This document shows positions 37,406 through 45,872 of a DNA stretch of 47,807 nucleotides, piece by piece. Numbering within the stretch: the stretch's first letter is position 1; every line of letters starts with the position of its first letter. The stretch is from an uncultured Planktomarina sp. (GTDB lineage Bacteria > Pseudomonadota > Alphaproteobacteria > Rhodobacterales > Rhodobacteraceae), in assembly GCA_905182325.1 (NCBI GenBank), contig CAJJBD010000016.1, positions 1 through 47,807 of the forward strand, given 5' to 3'. A program made the position numbers and the translations under genes. The notes under the pieces were generated by a model. It did no database searches. It was not told the DNA's origin and saw only the letters and a list, made by a program, of their open reading frames with translations.

Positions 37406-38854
37406 TTAAGCCATGTGCAGTTTTACATATTCAAAATCACCAGGCTTGTTATCAATTCCCATTCTGGGAGGTGCAATCCAACTGGCATATTCACCAGGTT
37501 TCACGCAGGGTTTCATAAGGGATTGTATATAATCACCATCACCCTTTGTTGGCAGCCAATTTTTTTTCTGCTGTTCCCATGACTCTAAGCTTATGAGGTT
37601 ACCTTCAGTATCAGCGTTAACTTCTGAAAAAACTCCAATCTGACGATGGAAGGCTTCATCAGGAAGTCGCATTTCAAATTCCACACCCGCCTTGGCAATC
37701 ATGCGGTTCCACCGCCCTACGCCACCAGATGCATCACGCACGTAATCATCTCGGAGCCGCATATTGATTGCCGTGAGTGCAGGAACTTCTTCAGCTACGA
37801 CTTTACTGTCTTTGATAGTTCGCACGATATAGGTGTCACTGGCCAAACGATGGTCATCGTCTATCCGCTGCTCCATGAATCTACCTTTTATACCAGAGTT
37901 AAAGGCATTAGCTGCGTTGGTTGATACCTCTTGTCCAAATAAATCAAGAGAGAGAGAATAGTGTAAATTTAACTTTTTTTGGATAGTTGGCAGGTCAATT
38001 ACACCCAAGTCACGCACCTTGTTGATATCATATGGGTCAGTAATTCCATGCGCGTTCATCGCCTCAATTGTGGCCTGAATAGTACGTCCAACACCAGTTT
38101 CGCCAACGAACATATGATGAGCTTCTTCAGTAATCATGAACCGACACGTCCGACTCAACGGATCAAAACCAGACTGAGCTAAGCTTTCCAACTGCATTTT
38201 TCCGTCACGGTCAGTGAAATAGGTAAACATAAAGAATGAAAGCCAGTCTGGCGTTTCTTCATTAAAAGCACCAAGCATTCTGGGGGCCTCTTCGCTCCCT
38301 GACGACCGCACCAGCATGTCGTCTGCCTCCTCACGGCCATCTTTCCCAAAATACTTTTGTAATAGGTATACCATGGCCCAAAGGTGCCTACCTTCCTCCA
38401 CATTCACCTGAAACAGGTTTCTCATGTCGTAAAGTGAGGGAGCAGTAAGGCCTAAAAAGCGTTGTTGTTCAACTGAACCAGGTTCCGTATCACCTTGAAT
38501 TACAATCATTCGCTTTAACATGTTCCGGTACTCGCCAGGAACCTCCTGCCACGCAGGTTCACCAAAGTGTTCTCCGCAGGGAATTGTGCGCTCTTCTTTT
38601 TGTGGAGCCAACAGGATACCCCAGCGATATTCCGGCATTTTCACATAATCAAATTTAGTCCAACCCTTTGGGTCAACACTTACTGCAGTGCGTAAATACA
38701 CCATGCTTTCCTGAAACTCTTTAGGGATCAAATCGTTCCACCAACTGATGTAGCCTGGATGCCATTTTTCTAAGGCCTTTAAGACCTTCCGGTCCTGTGA
38801 AAGTCCCACATTATTTGGTATTAAACTGTCATAATTTACATCTAAAATTGTCAT
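37406..38854 (-). CDS. boxB: Benzoyl-CoA 2,3-epoxidase, oxygenase component
   Basis: A 482-residue class I di-iron oxygenase that epoxidises benzoyl-CoA at C2-C3. The di-iron ligands of the characterised enzyme (from memory E120, E150, H153, D211, E240, H243) all appear here shifted by four: E124, E154 (VEEGRH), H157, D215, E244 and H247 (TEEAHHMF). This makes a functional centre very likely. TAGGAG precedes the ATG. It lies 18 nt downstream of boxC. Oxygen is required, so the pathway is aerobic. Confidence 0.96.
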   Translation of the reverse strand: MTILDVNYDSLIPNNVGLSQDRKVLKALEKWHPGYISWWNDLIPKEFQESMVYLRTAVSVDPKGWTKFDYVKMPEYRWGILLAPQKEERTIPCGEHFGEPAWQEVPGEYRNMLKRMIVIQGDTEPGSVEQQRFLGLTAPSLYDMRNLFQVNVEEGRHLWAMVYLLQKYFGKDGREEADDMLVRSSGSEEAPRMLGAFNEETPDWLSFFMFTYFTDRDGKMQLESLAQSGFDPLSRTCRFMITEEAHHMFVGETGVGRTIQATIEAMNAHGITDPYDINKVRDLGVIDLPTIQKKLNLHYSLSLDLFGQEVSTNAANAFNSGIKGRFMEQRIDDDHRLASDTYIVRTIKDSKVVAEEVPALTAINMRLRDDYVRDASGGVGRWNRMIAKAGVEFEMRLPDEAFHRQIGVFSEVNADTEGNLISLESWEQQKKNWLPTKGDGDYIQSLMKPCVKPGEYASWIAPPRMGIDNKPGDFEYVKLHMA

Positions 38855-38872
38855 AATTTGATCTCCTACCCG

Positions 38873-40534
38873 CTAAACGCGGTCCATGTTGTAATCGCCG
38901 CGTTTGCCAGAGCCATAGCGCTTTAAAGCGCCATCAGCACCAACGGCGTTTGGTCTAATAAATATCCAGTTTTGCCAAGCAGTTAACCTTCCAAAAATTC
39001 GTGTTTCCATAGTTTCTGGTCCGACAAAACGAAGATTAGCTTCCATTCCAGTCATAGCATCAGGGCTAAAACTGGCACGTTCTTCGGTGAAGATGCGAAT
39101 TTCATCTTCCCAATCTATGTCGTCTAAAATTACTGTTACTAAACCCATTTCATCAGCCACGGTAGCTTCTAAAGGAGTATCGATTATTTTTTTAGCCTCC
39201 TCAACTAAGTTGGGCGCGCCCCAAAATCGGGTCTCAATTCGGCTAAGTCCATTAGCCATTCGGTATGTTCCAAAGTTATCATCAGTCAAAGTAATCGTTG
39301 CCATAGGGCGGCGATCATCCTCAAATTCATCTTCCATCATGTAACTTCTATCCACAGCAAACAGTAGCTCTGAGAGAACCCCGTTAAAGCAACTGCCGTG
39401 CTCGATTAAGGCAATCATTGAGCGAGAGGTTACGTCAATTCGTTTTAAAATTCGTTTTAGGTATTGGCGAACTTCGTTTGCCAGCCAATTATCATGATTT
39501 TGCACTAGTAGGTTTTCATGGGCAGCTAAAAGCTTTGGATCACCTTGGGTGCGGAACAACCACAAACCCACCTTTGTTTCATTTAATCTCAAGTGTAGAA
39601 TTGCATCATCCAGCTCACGGGCCATGCGCAGAAGATATGCCTGATCACCCTGTTCCTGAAAGTCCGTCATATTTAATGGTGCAGGTTCATCCGGCCCGTT
39701 TACCGTTAAAGTGGCAGTTCGCGCAGCCTGGTTCAAACTGACTTGAAGGGTCGAATAGCTTAACGATCCGTCGTCAGCTATTGATTTAGTTAGTGAGCCA
39801 AGGGTAATTCCTTGACTAACATCTAACTTTTTTGATGAACCAGCAAATTCAAGGGCTCTATTCGTGACTGTTTCGTCAAATGTTGAATTGGCAATAACCT
39901 CATCCACCAAGCCCCATTCTTGAGCCCGTTTTCCTTTAATTCCCTCTTCAGTAGAACAGAAGACATCGGCCCTATCCCGACGCAGCTTTCGTTTGTCCGT
40001 AATCCGCGTTAACCCACCAGTCCCAGGCAGCACAGCGAGGAGGGGTACCTCCGGGAGAGCCACTGAAGACGCGCTGTCATCAGTTAGCATAATATGGTTA
40101 CATGCCAGCGCTAACTCATAACCACCGCCAGCACATGCACCCTTGATTGCTGCTATATATTTCTGACCACTATCTAACTCAGCAGCTTCAAAGGTATTTC
40201 GCGTCTCATTGGTGAATTTACAGAAATTAACCTTGTGAGCATGGTCCGCGCCACCCAGCATCCGAATGTTTGCTCCAGCACAAAAAACACGATCTTTACC
40301 CGATTGCATCACAACAACTTTTATTTCTGGATGCTCAAACCGCATCCGCTGTACGGCATCAGCCAATTCAATATCGACACCCAGATCATACGAATTCAGT
40401 TTCAGTTCGTAACCTTCAAAAAGGCCTGCCGATTCATCAACGTCCATTATAAGACGCGCGATGGGTCCCTCGTATTCAACACGCCAATGGCGATACATGG
40501 CAGGATTTGTTTGAAAGTTTATTAATTCAGACAT
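38873..40534 (-). CDS. boxC: 2,3-epoxybenzoyl-CoA dihydrolase (crotonase family)
   Basis: A 553-residue enzyme that opens the ring of 2,3-epoxybenzoyl-CoA, releasing formate and forming 3,4-dehydroadipyl-CoA semialdehyde. An N-terminal crotonase module carries CAGANIRMLGG and the oxyanion-hole-type GACAGGGYELALACN, followed by PEVPLLAVLPGTGGLTR. The long C-terminal half has a degenerate crotonase-like fold typical of BoxC. First gene of the boxC-boxB-boxA-boxR transcript; its leader contains three TGCA repeats. Confidence 0.95.
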   Translation of the reverse strand: MSELINFQTNPAMYRHWRVEYEGPIARLIMDVDESAGLFEGYELKLNSYDLGVDIELADAVQRMRFEHPEIKVVVMQSGKDRVFCAGANIRMLGGADHAHKVNFCKFTNETRNTFEAAELDSGQKYIAAIKGACAGGGYELALACNHIMLTDDSASSVALPEVPLLAVLPGTGGLTRITDKRKLRRDRADVFCSTEEGIKGKRAQEWGLVDEVIANSTFDETVTNRALEFAGSSKKLDVSQGITLGSLTKSIADDGSLSYSTLQVSLNQAARTATLTVNGPDEPAPLNMTDFQEQGDQAYLLRMARELDDAILHLRLNETKVGLWLFRTQGDPKLLAAHENLLVQNHDNWLANEVRQYLKRILKRIDVTSRSMIALIEHGSCFNGVLSELLFAVDRSYMMEDEFEDDRRPMATITLTDDNFGTYRMANGLSRIETRFWGAPNLVEEAKKIIDTPLEATVADEMGLVTVILDDIDWEDEIRIFTEERASFSPDAMTGMEANLRFVGPETMETRIFGRLTAWQNWIFIRPNAVGADGALKRYGSGKRGDYNMDRV

Positions 40535-40561
40535 TGCTACCGATCTAGATTGCTTCGATTC

Positions 40562-40588
40562 TATTATGCAAATTATGCATACTTTGCA
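40562..40588 (-). promoter_or_regulatory. Three direct TGCA repeats, candidate BoxR operator
   Basis: On the minus strand three 9-bp units follow one another: TGCAAAGTA, TGCATAATT, TGCATAATA. The TGCA cores are at 40585-40588, 40576-40579 and 40567-40570, 33-54 nt before the boxC start. BzdR/BoxR regulators are known to bind TGCA-containing repeats over their promoters. The sequences CATAAT inside two units could serve as a -10 box, so operator and promoter may overlap. No convincing -35 box was found. Confidence 0.55.
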
Positions 40589-40975
40589 CTTACTAGGTAT
40601 GTAATATTTTGCTAAAAAAATAGATTATGACTGGGTTTAGTGACTTATAATTCATTAATTTGGGGTTTCAGTAGCCCTTTCCCTGTTCAACCAAAGCTTT
40701 AAAAATTTCACAATTAGTAAAAATTCTTCAAATTTAGACAAAAAATGTCAATAAATAAACTATCAAGGATTTGACTGGGCTATTTTTAATAGGAGTACGC
40801 CATACGCCAATACTCGTAACTTTTTTAAATTAAAAATTAAATCTTAGTGATTAATTGAGCATTATAAAGATACTGCCAATTTTCTTAACTAGAAAATAAT
40901 CATCTTACCATTATTGAAACAGGAAGGTTTTAAAAGGTTACATATACGCCTGGCTCTTTCGGCACAAAATTAATA
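40589..40975. other. Intergenic region upstream of the box operon
   Basis: An AT-rich stretch between the box operator region and the end of the small membrane-protein pair. I see no supported reading frame, RNA gene or repeat in it. It should contain upstream promoter sequence for boxC and the 3' end of the small-protein transcript. Confidence 0.4.
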
Positions 40976-41215
40976 TTACTTACTTCGTAAATAAGCTAGT
41001 ATTCCAACCACAATTGCCACTCCAACAATTGCTTGAGGCGTAACTGCGGAGACGAATAGGGAGACGTTTGTAACAACGCTAATTATATAATCCCCAGAGT
41101 CTTCCCCCAACAATAAGTAAGTTAAGACTAGGATAACAAGTATGAGACCCAGACCTTCAGCGCCCCTGAGGAGCAAAGACCTTATCTGTGCCAACATTTT
41201 GTCCATCTTAGTCAT
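40976..41215 (-). CDS. Small two-helix membrane protein, unknown (second of a pair)
   Basis: A 79-residue protein not recognised. A basic, amphipathic N-terminus (to about 18) is followed by a hydrophobic helix (about 20-36), a short acidic turn (GEDSGDY) and a long hydrophobic region (about 44-76) ending in LRSK. The ATG at 41215 follows AAGGTAG. It lies 40 nt after a similar gene on the same strand, and the two align along the whole second half, including a VVxNxxxxVS-type stretch, so they look like diverged duplicates. The role is unknown; size and topology recall pilin-, holin- or small-pore-type proteins without a decisive motif. Confidence 0.65.
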   Translation of the reverse strand: MTKMDKMLAQIRSLLLRGAEGLGLILVILVLTYLLLGEDSGDYIISVVTNVSLFVSAVTPQAIVGVAIVVGILAYLRSK

Positions 41216-41255
41216 ATTAATTTACTACCTTGCTGGAGGAAAAATTTTTAGAAAC

Positions 41256-41477
41256 TTACTTTTGTTGGAAAAGCGCCAATACCACACCCAGTGATATCAA
41301 GCCTGCAAGACCTGCGCCACCTAGTTTTGATACGAGATTTGTAATATTACCAACGACATCGCCAAGGAAGGCCATGTTACCAGGGCCTACTAAAAGTGAA
41401 GCGACAATGGCTAGAGCCAAAAGGGCGATTACAACTTCGGTCAGGCTACCGACCATTTTTTTTGCATTTGCTAGCAT
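41256..41477 (-). CDS. Small two-helix membrane protein, unknown (first of a pair)
   Basis: A 73-residue protein not recognised. An N-terminal amphipathic segment with two Lys is followed by a helix (about 12-30), a Gly/Pro turn (GPGNMAFLG), then a region of alternating small residues (KLGGAGLAGLISLGVVLALF) ending in QQK. A GAGGAAA ribosome site precedes the ATG at 41477, which strongly supports translation. It is paired with a diverged copy downstream and preceded by a 535-nt gap, so it probably has its own promoter. No cleavable signal peptide or lipobox is seen. Confidence 0.68.
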   Translation of the reverse strand: MLANAKKMVGSLTEVVIALLALAIVASLLVGPGNMAFLGDVVGNITNLVSKLGGAGLAGLISLGVVLALFQQK

Positions 41478-42012
41478 AAGTTATTTCCTCATTTTGATGC
41501 TGTAGTTCGTTATTAGACTTCAGTATGCAAATAATCTGTCCAATTTTTCTATCCGTCAAGCTTTTAGTTGTATTTTATACATATATCACAAAATGTAGAT
41601 AAGCTATCAAAATGCGGTATATTGTTATTATATATGAACTATTTTTGGTTTTAGTGAACCTAAAAGTGTTGCAAATATCACAGAATTAACACCAAGAATT
41701 AGGCAAGTTACTTATTATTCATGCAAAAAAAGAGATTTGAACAACAGTAGTTTAGCTAAATAGGCATAAATTTAATCGCAATAAATCAGAAGTTATTCCG
41801 TGCCACGGCCAAAAATTGAAACCCAGAATTGTTTTGAAAAAAATTAAAAATGTCAGATAAGTTCCAAAATTAGGCATACTTTCACTAACTGGTTCTCTTG
41901 TTAACCAACTTCCAGGTTCATATTCAGTCTATGTATTTTTGGGGAGCGGCAAAGGACACCAGAAATCAAAACAATTTGATAAACCTAATTAAAGTCAAAA
42001 AATAAAGTTATT
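41478..42012. other. 535-nt AT-rich gap without a recognised gene
   Basis: No reading frame with a convincing start and ribosome site was found. It presumably holds the promoter of the small membrane-protein pair. The near-perfect palindrome CCGTGCCACGG (around 41799-41809) stands out from the AT-rich surroundings. A small RNA is possible but nothing identifies one. Confidence 0.4.
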
Positions 42013-42249
42013 TTAAAATGCCTTAAAAGTCTGAGTAGTATGGGTGCGTTCTATCCCATCAATACTCAGAACGTTAGCGTTCATAAATAGCCCAATATCT
42101 TCGCCTTTGGGCACGTAGAGCTTCATCAGTAAGTCATAGTCGCCACTTATTGAGTAAAGTTCAGAATGAATTTCGCGAAGTGCGATCTTTGCAGCAACAT
42201 CGTAAGTGGTGCCCGGCTTGCACCTAATGTGCACAAATAAACAATCCAT
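42013..42249 (-). CDS. Stand-alone Lrp/AsnC ligand-binding (RAM) domain protein
   Basis: A 78-residue protein equal to the C-terminal effector domain of Lrp/AsnC regulators, without the helix-turn-helix. It shows the usual order: FVHIRCKPG, the ALREIHSELYSISGDYDLLMKLYV strand-turn-strand, and a final GIERTHTTQTF. Such proteins form oligomers that bind amino acids or modulate full-length Lrp proteins. The ATG at 42249 is favoured because AAAAGGA lies 8 nt before it; longer in-frame starts overlap that ribosome site. Confidence 0.85.
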   Translation of the reverse strand: MDCLFVHIRCKPGTTYDVAAKIALREIHSELYSISGDYDLLMKLYVPKGEDIGLFMNANVLSIDGIERTHTTQTFKAF

Positions 42250-42381
42250 AATCATTCCTTTTACATTTGGGATGAACACTCAACCCTAAGACAAGCGATC
42301 TAAGCGGCGGCTTTGGCATTTAACTTAGGTCTTTACACAAACCCAATCAAGGCCACACCATTTTGGCTTAAAATAACCTAT

Positions 42382-43875
42382 TTAAATAGAACCGTTGAAA
42401 AAATGATTGATGGAGAGAAAAATTACCGACGATAGAGCCGCTGCCGCGGGCACTGTTATGACCCATGCCGCAAGGATTGTTAAAAAGTGACTGCGACGTA
42501 CTAACTTTCGCCTTGTACGCTCTTCTGTGCGGACATTTATCTTATCTGGGACCTTCATGCGGGCCACTCGCATTCTCCGTTGGGCATCCCATTCCCTAAA
42601 AAAACCAACCCCAAAAACACCACCTACCGCGATATGTGTCGAACTGACGGGTAATCCCAACCAACTTGCCATAATTACCGTAATCGCCGCCGATAGCGCG
42701 ACGCAGTAAGCGCGCATTGGGTTCAACTTAGTGATCTGGCCACCAACCATTCGAATAAGTTTAGGCCCAAAAAGAAAAAGGCCAAAAGATATACCAAGCG
42801 CACCGATTGCCATCACCCAAAGTGGGATCGATACAGCGGCAGCAAAGGTTCCTGAGGCCGATGCTTGTACAATTGCGGCCAGAGGCCCCACTGCATTCGC
42901 TACATCATTCGCACCATGTGCGAAACTTAACAAAGCGGCTGAAACAACCAACGGAATGCCAAACAATTTTTTAAGAGACTTATTGCGGTTTTCCAATCCT
43001 TCCGATTGTTTTTTAATTATAGGAATCATGATAATCCAAATTAAAATACCAATGGCTAAACCAATCATAAGAGCTGTTGAAAATTCTATTTTGATGATTT
43101 TTTTTATACCTTTTAAAGCAAGATAGACTGCAAACGCACCACCCATTATCCCTACTAAAAATGGCACCCACTTCCTGGCTGCTAAGATTTTATCTGACTG
43201 GTAGACAATACGAGACTTAATAAACCACAAAAACAAAGCTGCAATGAGCCCACCTAACACAGGTGAAATCACCCAGCTTGCCGCAATTTTATACATCGTA
43301 GGCCAGTTTACAGCTGCAAAGCCCGCTGCCGCAATGCCAGCACCCATCACCCCGCCAACAACTGAGTGTGTGGTTGAAACTGGAGCACCTACCCAAGTTG
43401 CAAGGTTAACCCATAAAGCTGCAGACAGGAGAGCAGCAAGCATGGCGAAAATAAAAATAGAAGCTGTTTGCATATTTTCGGGAGCAATTATGCCTTTGGC
43501 AACGGTAGAGACAACATCACCACCCGCGAGCAAGGCGCCAGCGCTCTCAAATATGGCGGCAATCGCAATTGCACCACCCATTGTAAGGGCGTTGGCCCCT
43601 ACAGCCGGTCCCATGTTGTTAGCTACGTCATTTGCGCCAATATTTAGGGCCATATAGGCACCTAAACCTGCTGCAACCCCAACTATTAATACATTTGCTG
43701 TATTCTCAAAAAAAAACATAGCAATAGAACCAGCAAGAACAATAAATACAAAAGAAATGCCAATGCTGATCAGCGGGTGTGCTAAATAGGTTGTTGGGTG
43801 CTTCAAGCCAGAGAGACGTCCCAAATCTCGATCCAAAGTCTCGAGGTGACGCCGCTCATAATTTTTATCAGACAT
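42382..43875 (-). CDS. Inorganic phosphate transporter, PiT family
   Basis: A 497-residue polytopic protein with two inverted PHO4 halves. The signatures are GANDVANNMGPAVG near residue 80 and AHGANDVANAVGPLAA in the second half, with SSTHIAVGGVFGVG and STTHSVVGGVMGAG as matching loops. It carries a hydrophilic N-terminal extension of about 30 residues. PiT proteins take up metal-phosphate with H+ or Na+. A sulfate or other anion role is known for some relatives. It lies 132 nt upstream of the RAM-domain gene on the same strand. Confidence 0.92.
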   Translation of the reverse strand: MSDKNYERRHLETLDRDLGRLSGLKHPTTYLAHPLISIGISFVFIVLAGSIAMFFFENTANVLIVGVAAGLGAYMALNIGANDVANNMGPAVGANALTMGGAIAIAAIFESAGALLAGGDVVSTVAKGIIAPENMQTASIFIFAMLAALLSAALWVNLATWVGAPVSTTHSVVGGVMGAGIAAAGFAAVNWPTMYKIAASWVISPVLGGLIAALFLWFIKSRIVYQSDKILAARKWVPFLVGIMGGAFAVYLALKGIKKIIKIEFSTALMIGLAIGILIWIIMIPIIKKQSEGLENRNKSLKKLFGIPLVVSAALLSFAHGANDVANAVGPLAAIVQASASGTFAAAVSIPLWVMAIGALGISFGLFLFGPKLIRMVGGQITKLNPMRAYCVALSAAITVIMASWLGLPVSSTHIAVGGVFGVGFFREWDAQRRMRVARMKVPDKINVRTEERTRRKLVRRSHFLTILAAWVITVPAAAALSSVIFLSINHFFNGSI

Positions 43876-44088
43876 TAGAATTCACCAAACTCTTTTTTGA
43901 AGCTGATAACAATTTTAATCAAGAAGTCAAAATAATTTTTAGATGATTTTTTTAAAGAATTGTTTACTGACTAAACGAATAAAAATGGTTTTTTGAGGAC
44001 TAGAAAGAGAATTTCACAAACTTATAATTATAAAATAAAATCAAAGATCTAGAAAAATAACTGCCAATTAAGATAATTTTTTTGCTAA

Positions 44089-44265
44089 TTATTTCTTGTC
44101 GCGTGCCAGCTTTTCTTCTCTGGTCAATTTATTGTTCCAAGCGTTGTTACTCAAACCAAGCTCACTTGGCAGCGGCTTCGTTTTACCCACACTTATCTTT
44201 CCACCATTCTTTAGAAACTCTTGCACAAGAGTTTCGTCAGTAGTTTTTTTAGGTATCTGTTTCAT
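44089..44265 (-). CDS. Small basic protein of 58 residues, unknown
   Basis: A short gene starting at the ATG 44263-44265 and ending at 44089. A possible ribosome site (AAAGGCCAGG) lies upstream. The protein is hydrophilic and lysine-rich: MKQIPKKTTDETLVQEFLKN, then GGKISVGKTKPLPSELGLSN, then a charged end. The alternation of a helix, a Gly-rich turn and KTKPLPSELG looks like a folded mini-domain, and I have an impression of similar small proteins in marine alphaproteobacteria, which cannot be verified here. No membrane or export signal. Function unknown. Confidence 0.6.
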   Translation of the reverse strand: MKQIPKKTTDETLVQEFLKNGGKISVGKTKPLPSELGLSNNAWNNKLTREEKLARDKK

Positions 44266-44493
44266 AAGCCTGGCCTTTAATTCGGATTGGTAGTGTCTGT
44301 ATCCCGCATATTACATTTTAAATACAGGAGTTTTTTTAACCCTCAAATTTATTAGCGATTAAAAACCAAATCTCACCGCCTTTTGAAGTTTAAATTAAAT
44401 ATTCATATGAAGATTATATACTCAACGCCATAGCTAGAAAGTTGTTAACAGTTTAAAACTTTAAGTGTAAATATATTAAAAGTCACCCAACAA

Positions 44494-44531
44494 TAAAAAA
44501 AGCTACCTGAATGATTTAACACCAGATAGCT
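44494..44531 (-). terminator. Rho-independent terminator after the small lipoprotein gene
   Basis: On the minus strand AGCTATCTGG (44531-44522) pairs with the complement around 44509-44501 (one mismatch), and the stem is followed by seven T (44500-44494). It lies 27 nt after the lipoprotein stop, so it ends a very short monocistronic mRNA. Confidence 0.8.
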
Positions 44532-44557
44532 TTTAAAACTATAGTTTTGTACTGTTT

Positions 44558-44674
44558 TTATAGTTTACCAGCTGAAACTGGGTCAGATGTAACAACACCA
44601 GATGTTGTACCTATTGCGCTACAACCCGAAAGAGCAATGGCGCTGAGCAATAGTAATGCTGAAATTTTCTTCAT
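44558..44674 (-). CDS. Tiny lipoprotein (38 aa)
   Basis: A start at 44674 gives MKKISALLLLSAIALSGCSA, a complete lipoprotein signal with lipobox LSGC (Cys at 18). After lipidation about 21 residues remain, rich in Gly, Ser, Thr and Val and without charge apart from one Asp and one Lys. It is followed by a strong terminator. Small lipoproteins of this type (entericidin-like or anchor peptides) sit in the inner or outer membrane; no specific family is recognised. The signal, frame and terminator together make it a real gene. Confidence 0.75.
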   Translation of the reverse strand: MKKISALLLLSAIALSGCSAIGTTSGVVTSDPVSAGKL

Positions 44675-44936
44675 GATAGCCTCTAAAGTTATGCCAAGAG
44701 TGCAATTCACAATAATGAACTCTTAGCTGTTATCCTGACCTATAATCGCCGAGTTAGCGAGGCTTGGCAAGTTAAAATTTCTAAACACGTTAAAATCAGA
44801 ATAGAAATTAAAACCCACCTAGTTGCTCTATGCGACACTTTTGAAATCAAATTTTTGTGCGGATTAAAATCCAAACTTGAAAACTTGGTACGTTTGTCGG
44901 TATATTAACCTCTATACTATTTTAGAAAGATTTTTA

Positions 44937-45872
44937 ATGTCAGGAAACTATTATCGTTTTCAAAAACGATTGTATGAGATCCTAGAACCTGCTGTTTACG
45001 GCGATAAAACGAGCAGAAACTCAGATCTATTTTTTACAGCGTTGGTGATAATTAACGTGGTTTCGGTGACCTTAGAGTCCGTGCACTCTCTATATGACAG
45101 CTACCACCAAGTATTTCGATATCTAGAAATCGTGAGCGTAATTATTTTTACAGTAGAGTATTTTGGTCGTTTATGGTCGGCACCAAGCCAAGATACTACC
45201 AACCAGTCAGTTGCAAATAATTTTAAACACCGAATGGGGTATGTATTTAGCTTTAATGGGCTCGTAGATTTAGTTTCAATAATACCATTTTATTTGCAAT
45301 CAATATTTCCATACCTAGACTTACGTATACTGCGTACGCTACGATTACTTAGGATTTTAAAACTTTCATATTATAATTCAGCATTTAAAGATCTTTTTGA
45401 AGCTATTTTTGAAGAACGTAAATCCTTTTATGCTGCAAGCTATTTATTTATTGTGGTCTTGATAGTTTCTTCCTCTCTTATTTATTTTGCCGAGCACAAG
45501 GTTCATCCGACTGGTTTCAAATCCATACCAGGCTCAATGTATTGGGCTCTAATTACACTCACGACGGTTGGCTACGGGGACATTACCCCGATAACCGCAG
45601 TAGGACAGTTCATTGCGATGATGTCCGCAGTCTTTGGAGTTGTTGTGGTGGCCTTAATCACTGGTATCGTGGCTTCTTCGTTTAACTCGCAGATGGAGAG
45701 GCGAAAAATTATTTTTGAGGATCAGGTACGTCAAGCTTTGCTTGATGGCGTTCTTGATCAGAATGAAAAGGATGCGTTAGAATCTTTAAGAAAACGGTTT
45801 GGCATGTCAAAAAGACGAGCAGAAGATATGATCGAACAGTTACAACTTGAGCGGAACGACGAAACAAATTGA
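44937..45872 (+). CDS. Voltage-gated potassium channel (6-TM, Kv type)
   Basis: A 311-residue ion-transport family protein. Segments S1-S4 form a voltage sensor, with the S4 arginines in LRILRTLRLLRILKLS. The pore loop carries the K+ selectivity filter TTVGYGDI, followed by S6 and a cytoplasmic coiled C-terminus (about 260-311) rich in charge. The ATG at 44937 is chosen because it opens the hydrophilic N-terminus MSGNYYRFQKRLYEI; a TTG 60 nt upstream extends it without homology value. Single gene, diverging from the lipoprotein gene. Confidence 0.9.
   Translation: MSGNYYRFQKRLYEILEPAVYGDKTSRNSDLFFTALVIINVVSVTLESVHSLYDSYHQVFRYLEIVSVIIFTVEYFGRLWSAPSQDTTNQSVANNFKHRMGYVFSFNGLVDLVSIIPFYLQSIFPYLDLRILRTLRLLRILKLSYYNSAFKDLFEAIFEERKSFYAASYLFIVVLIVSSSLIYFAEHKVHPTGFKSIPGSMYWALITLTTVGYGDITPITAVGQFIAMMSAVFGVVVVALITGIVASSFNSQMERRKIIFEDQVRQALLDGVLDQNEKDALESLRKRFGMSKRRAEDMIEQLQLERNDETN

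Noticed and set aside
41799-41815. TGGCACG on the minus strand, resembling the -24 box of a sigma-54 promoter.
   Set aside because: The required -12 GC element at the right spacing is missing, so it is only half a site.
43244-43657. 137-residue plus-strand frame opposite the phosphate transporter.
   Set aside because: It is antisense to conserved PiT helices and has low-complexity Ala/Pro composition, the usual mirror of a membrane protein.
44297-44337. Hairpin CTGTAT/ATACAG followed by a T-run on the plus strand.
   Set aside because: The loop is about 20 nt, the stem AT-rich, and no plus-strand gene precedes it; likely chance in AT-rich sequence.
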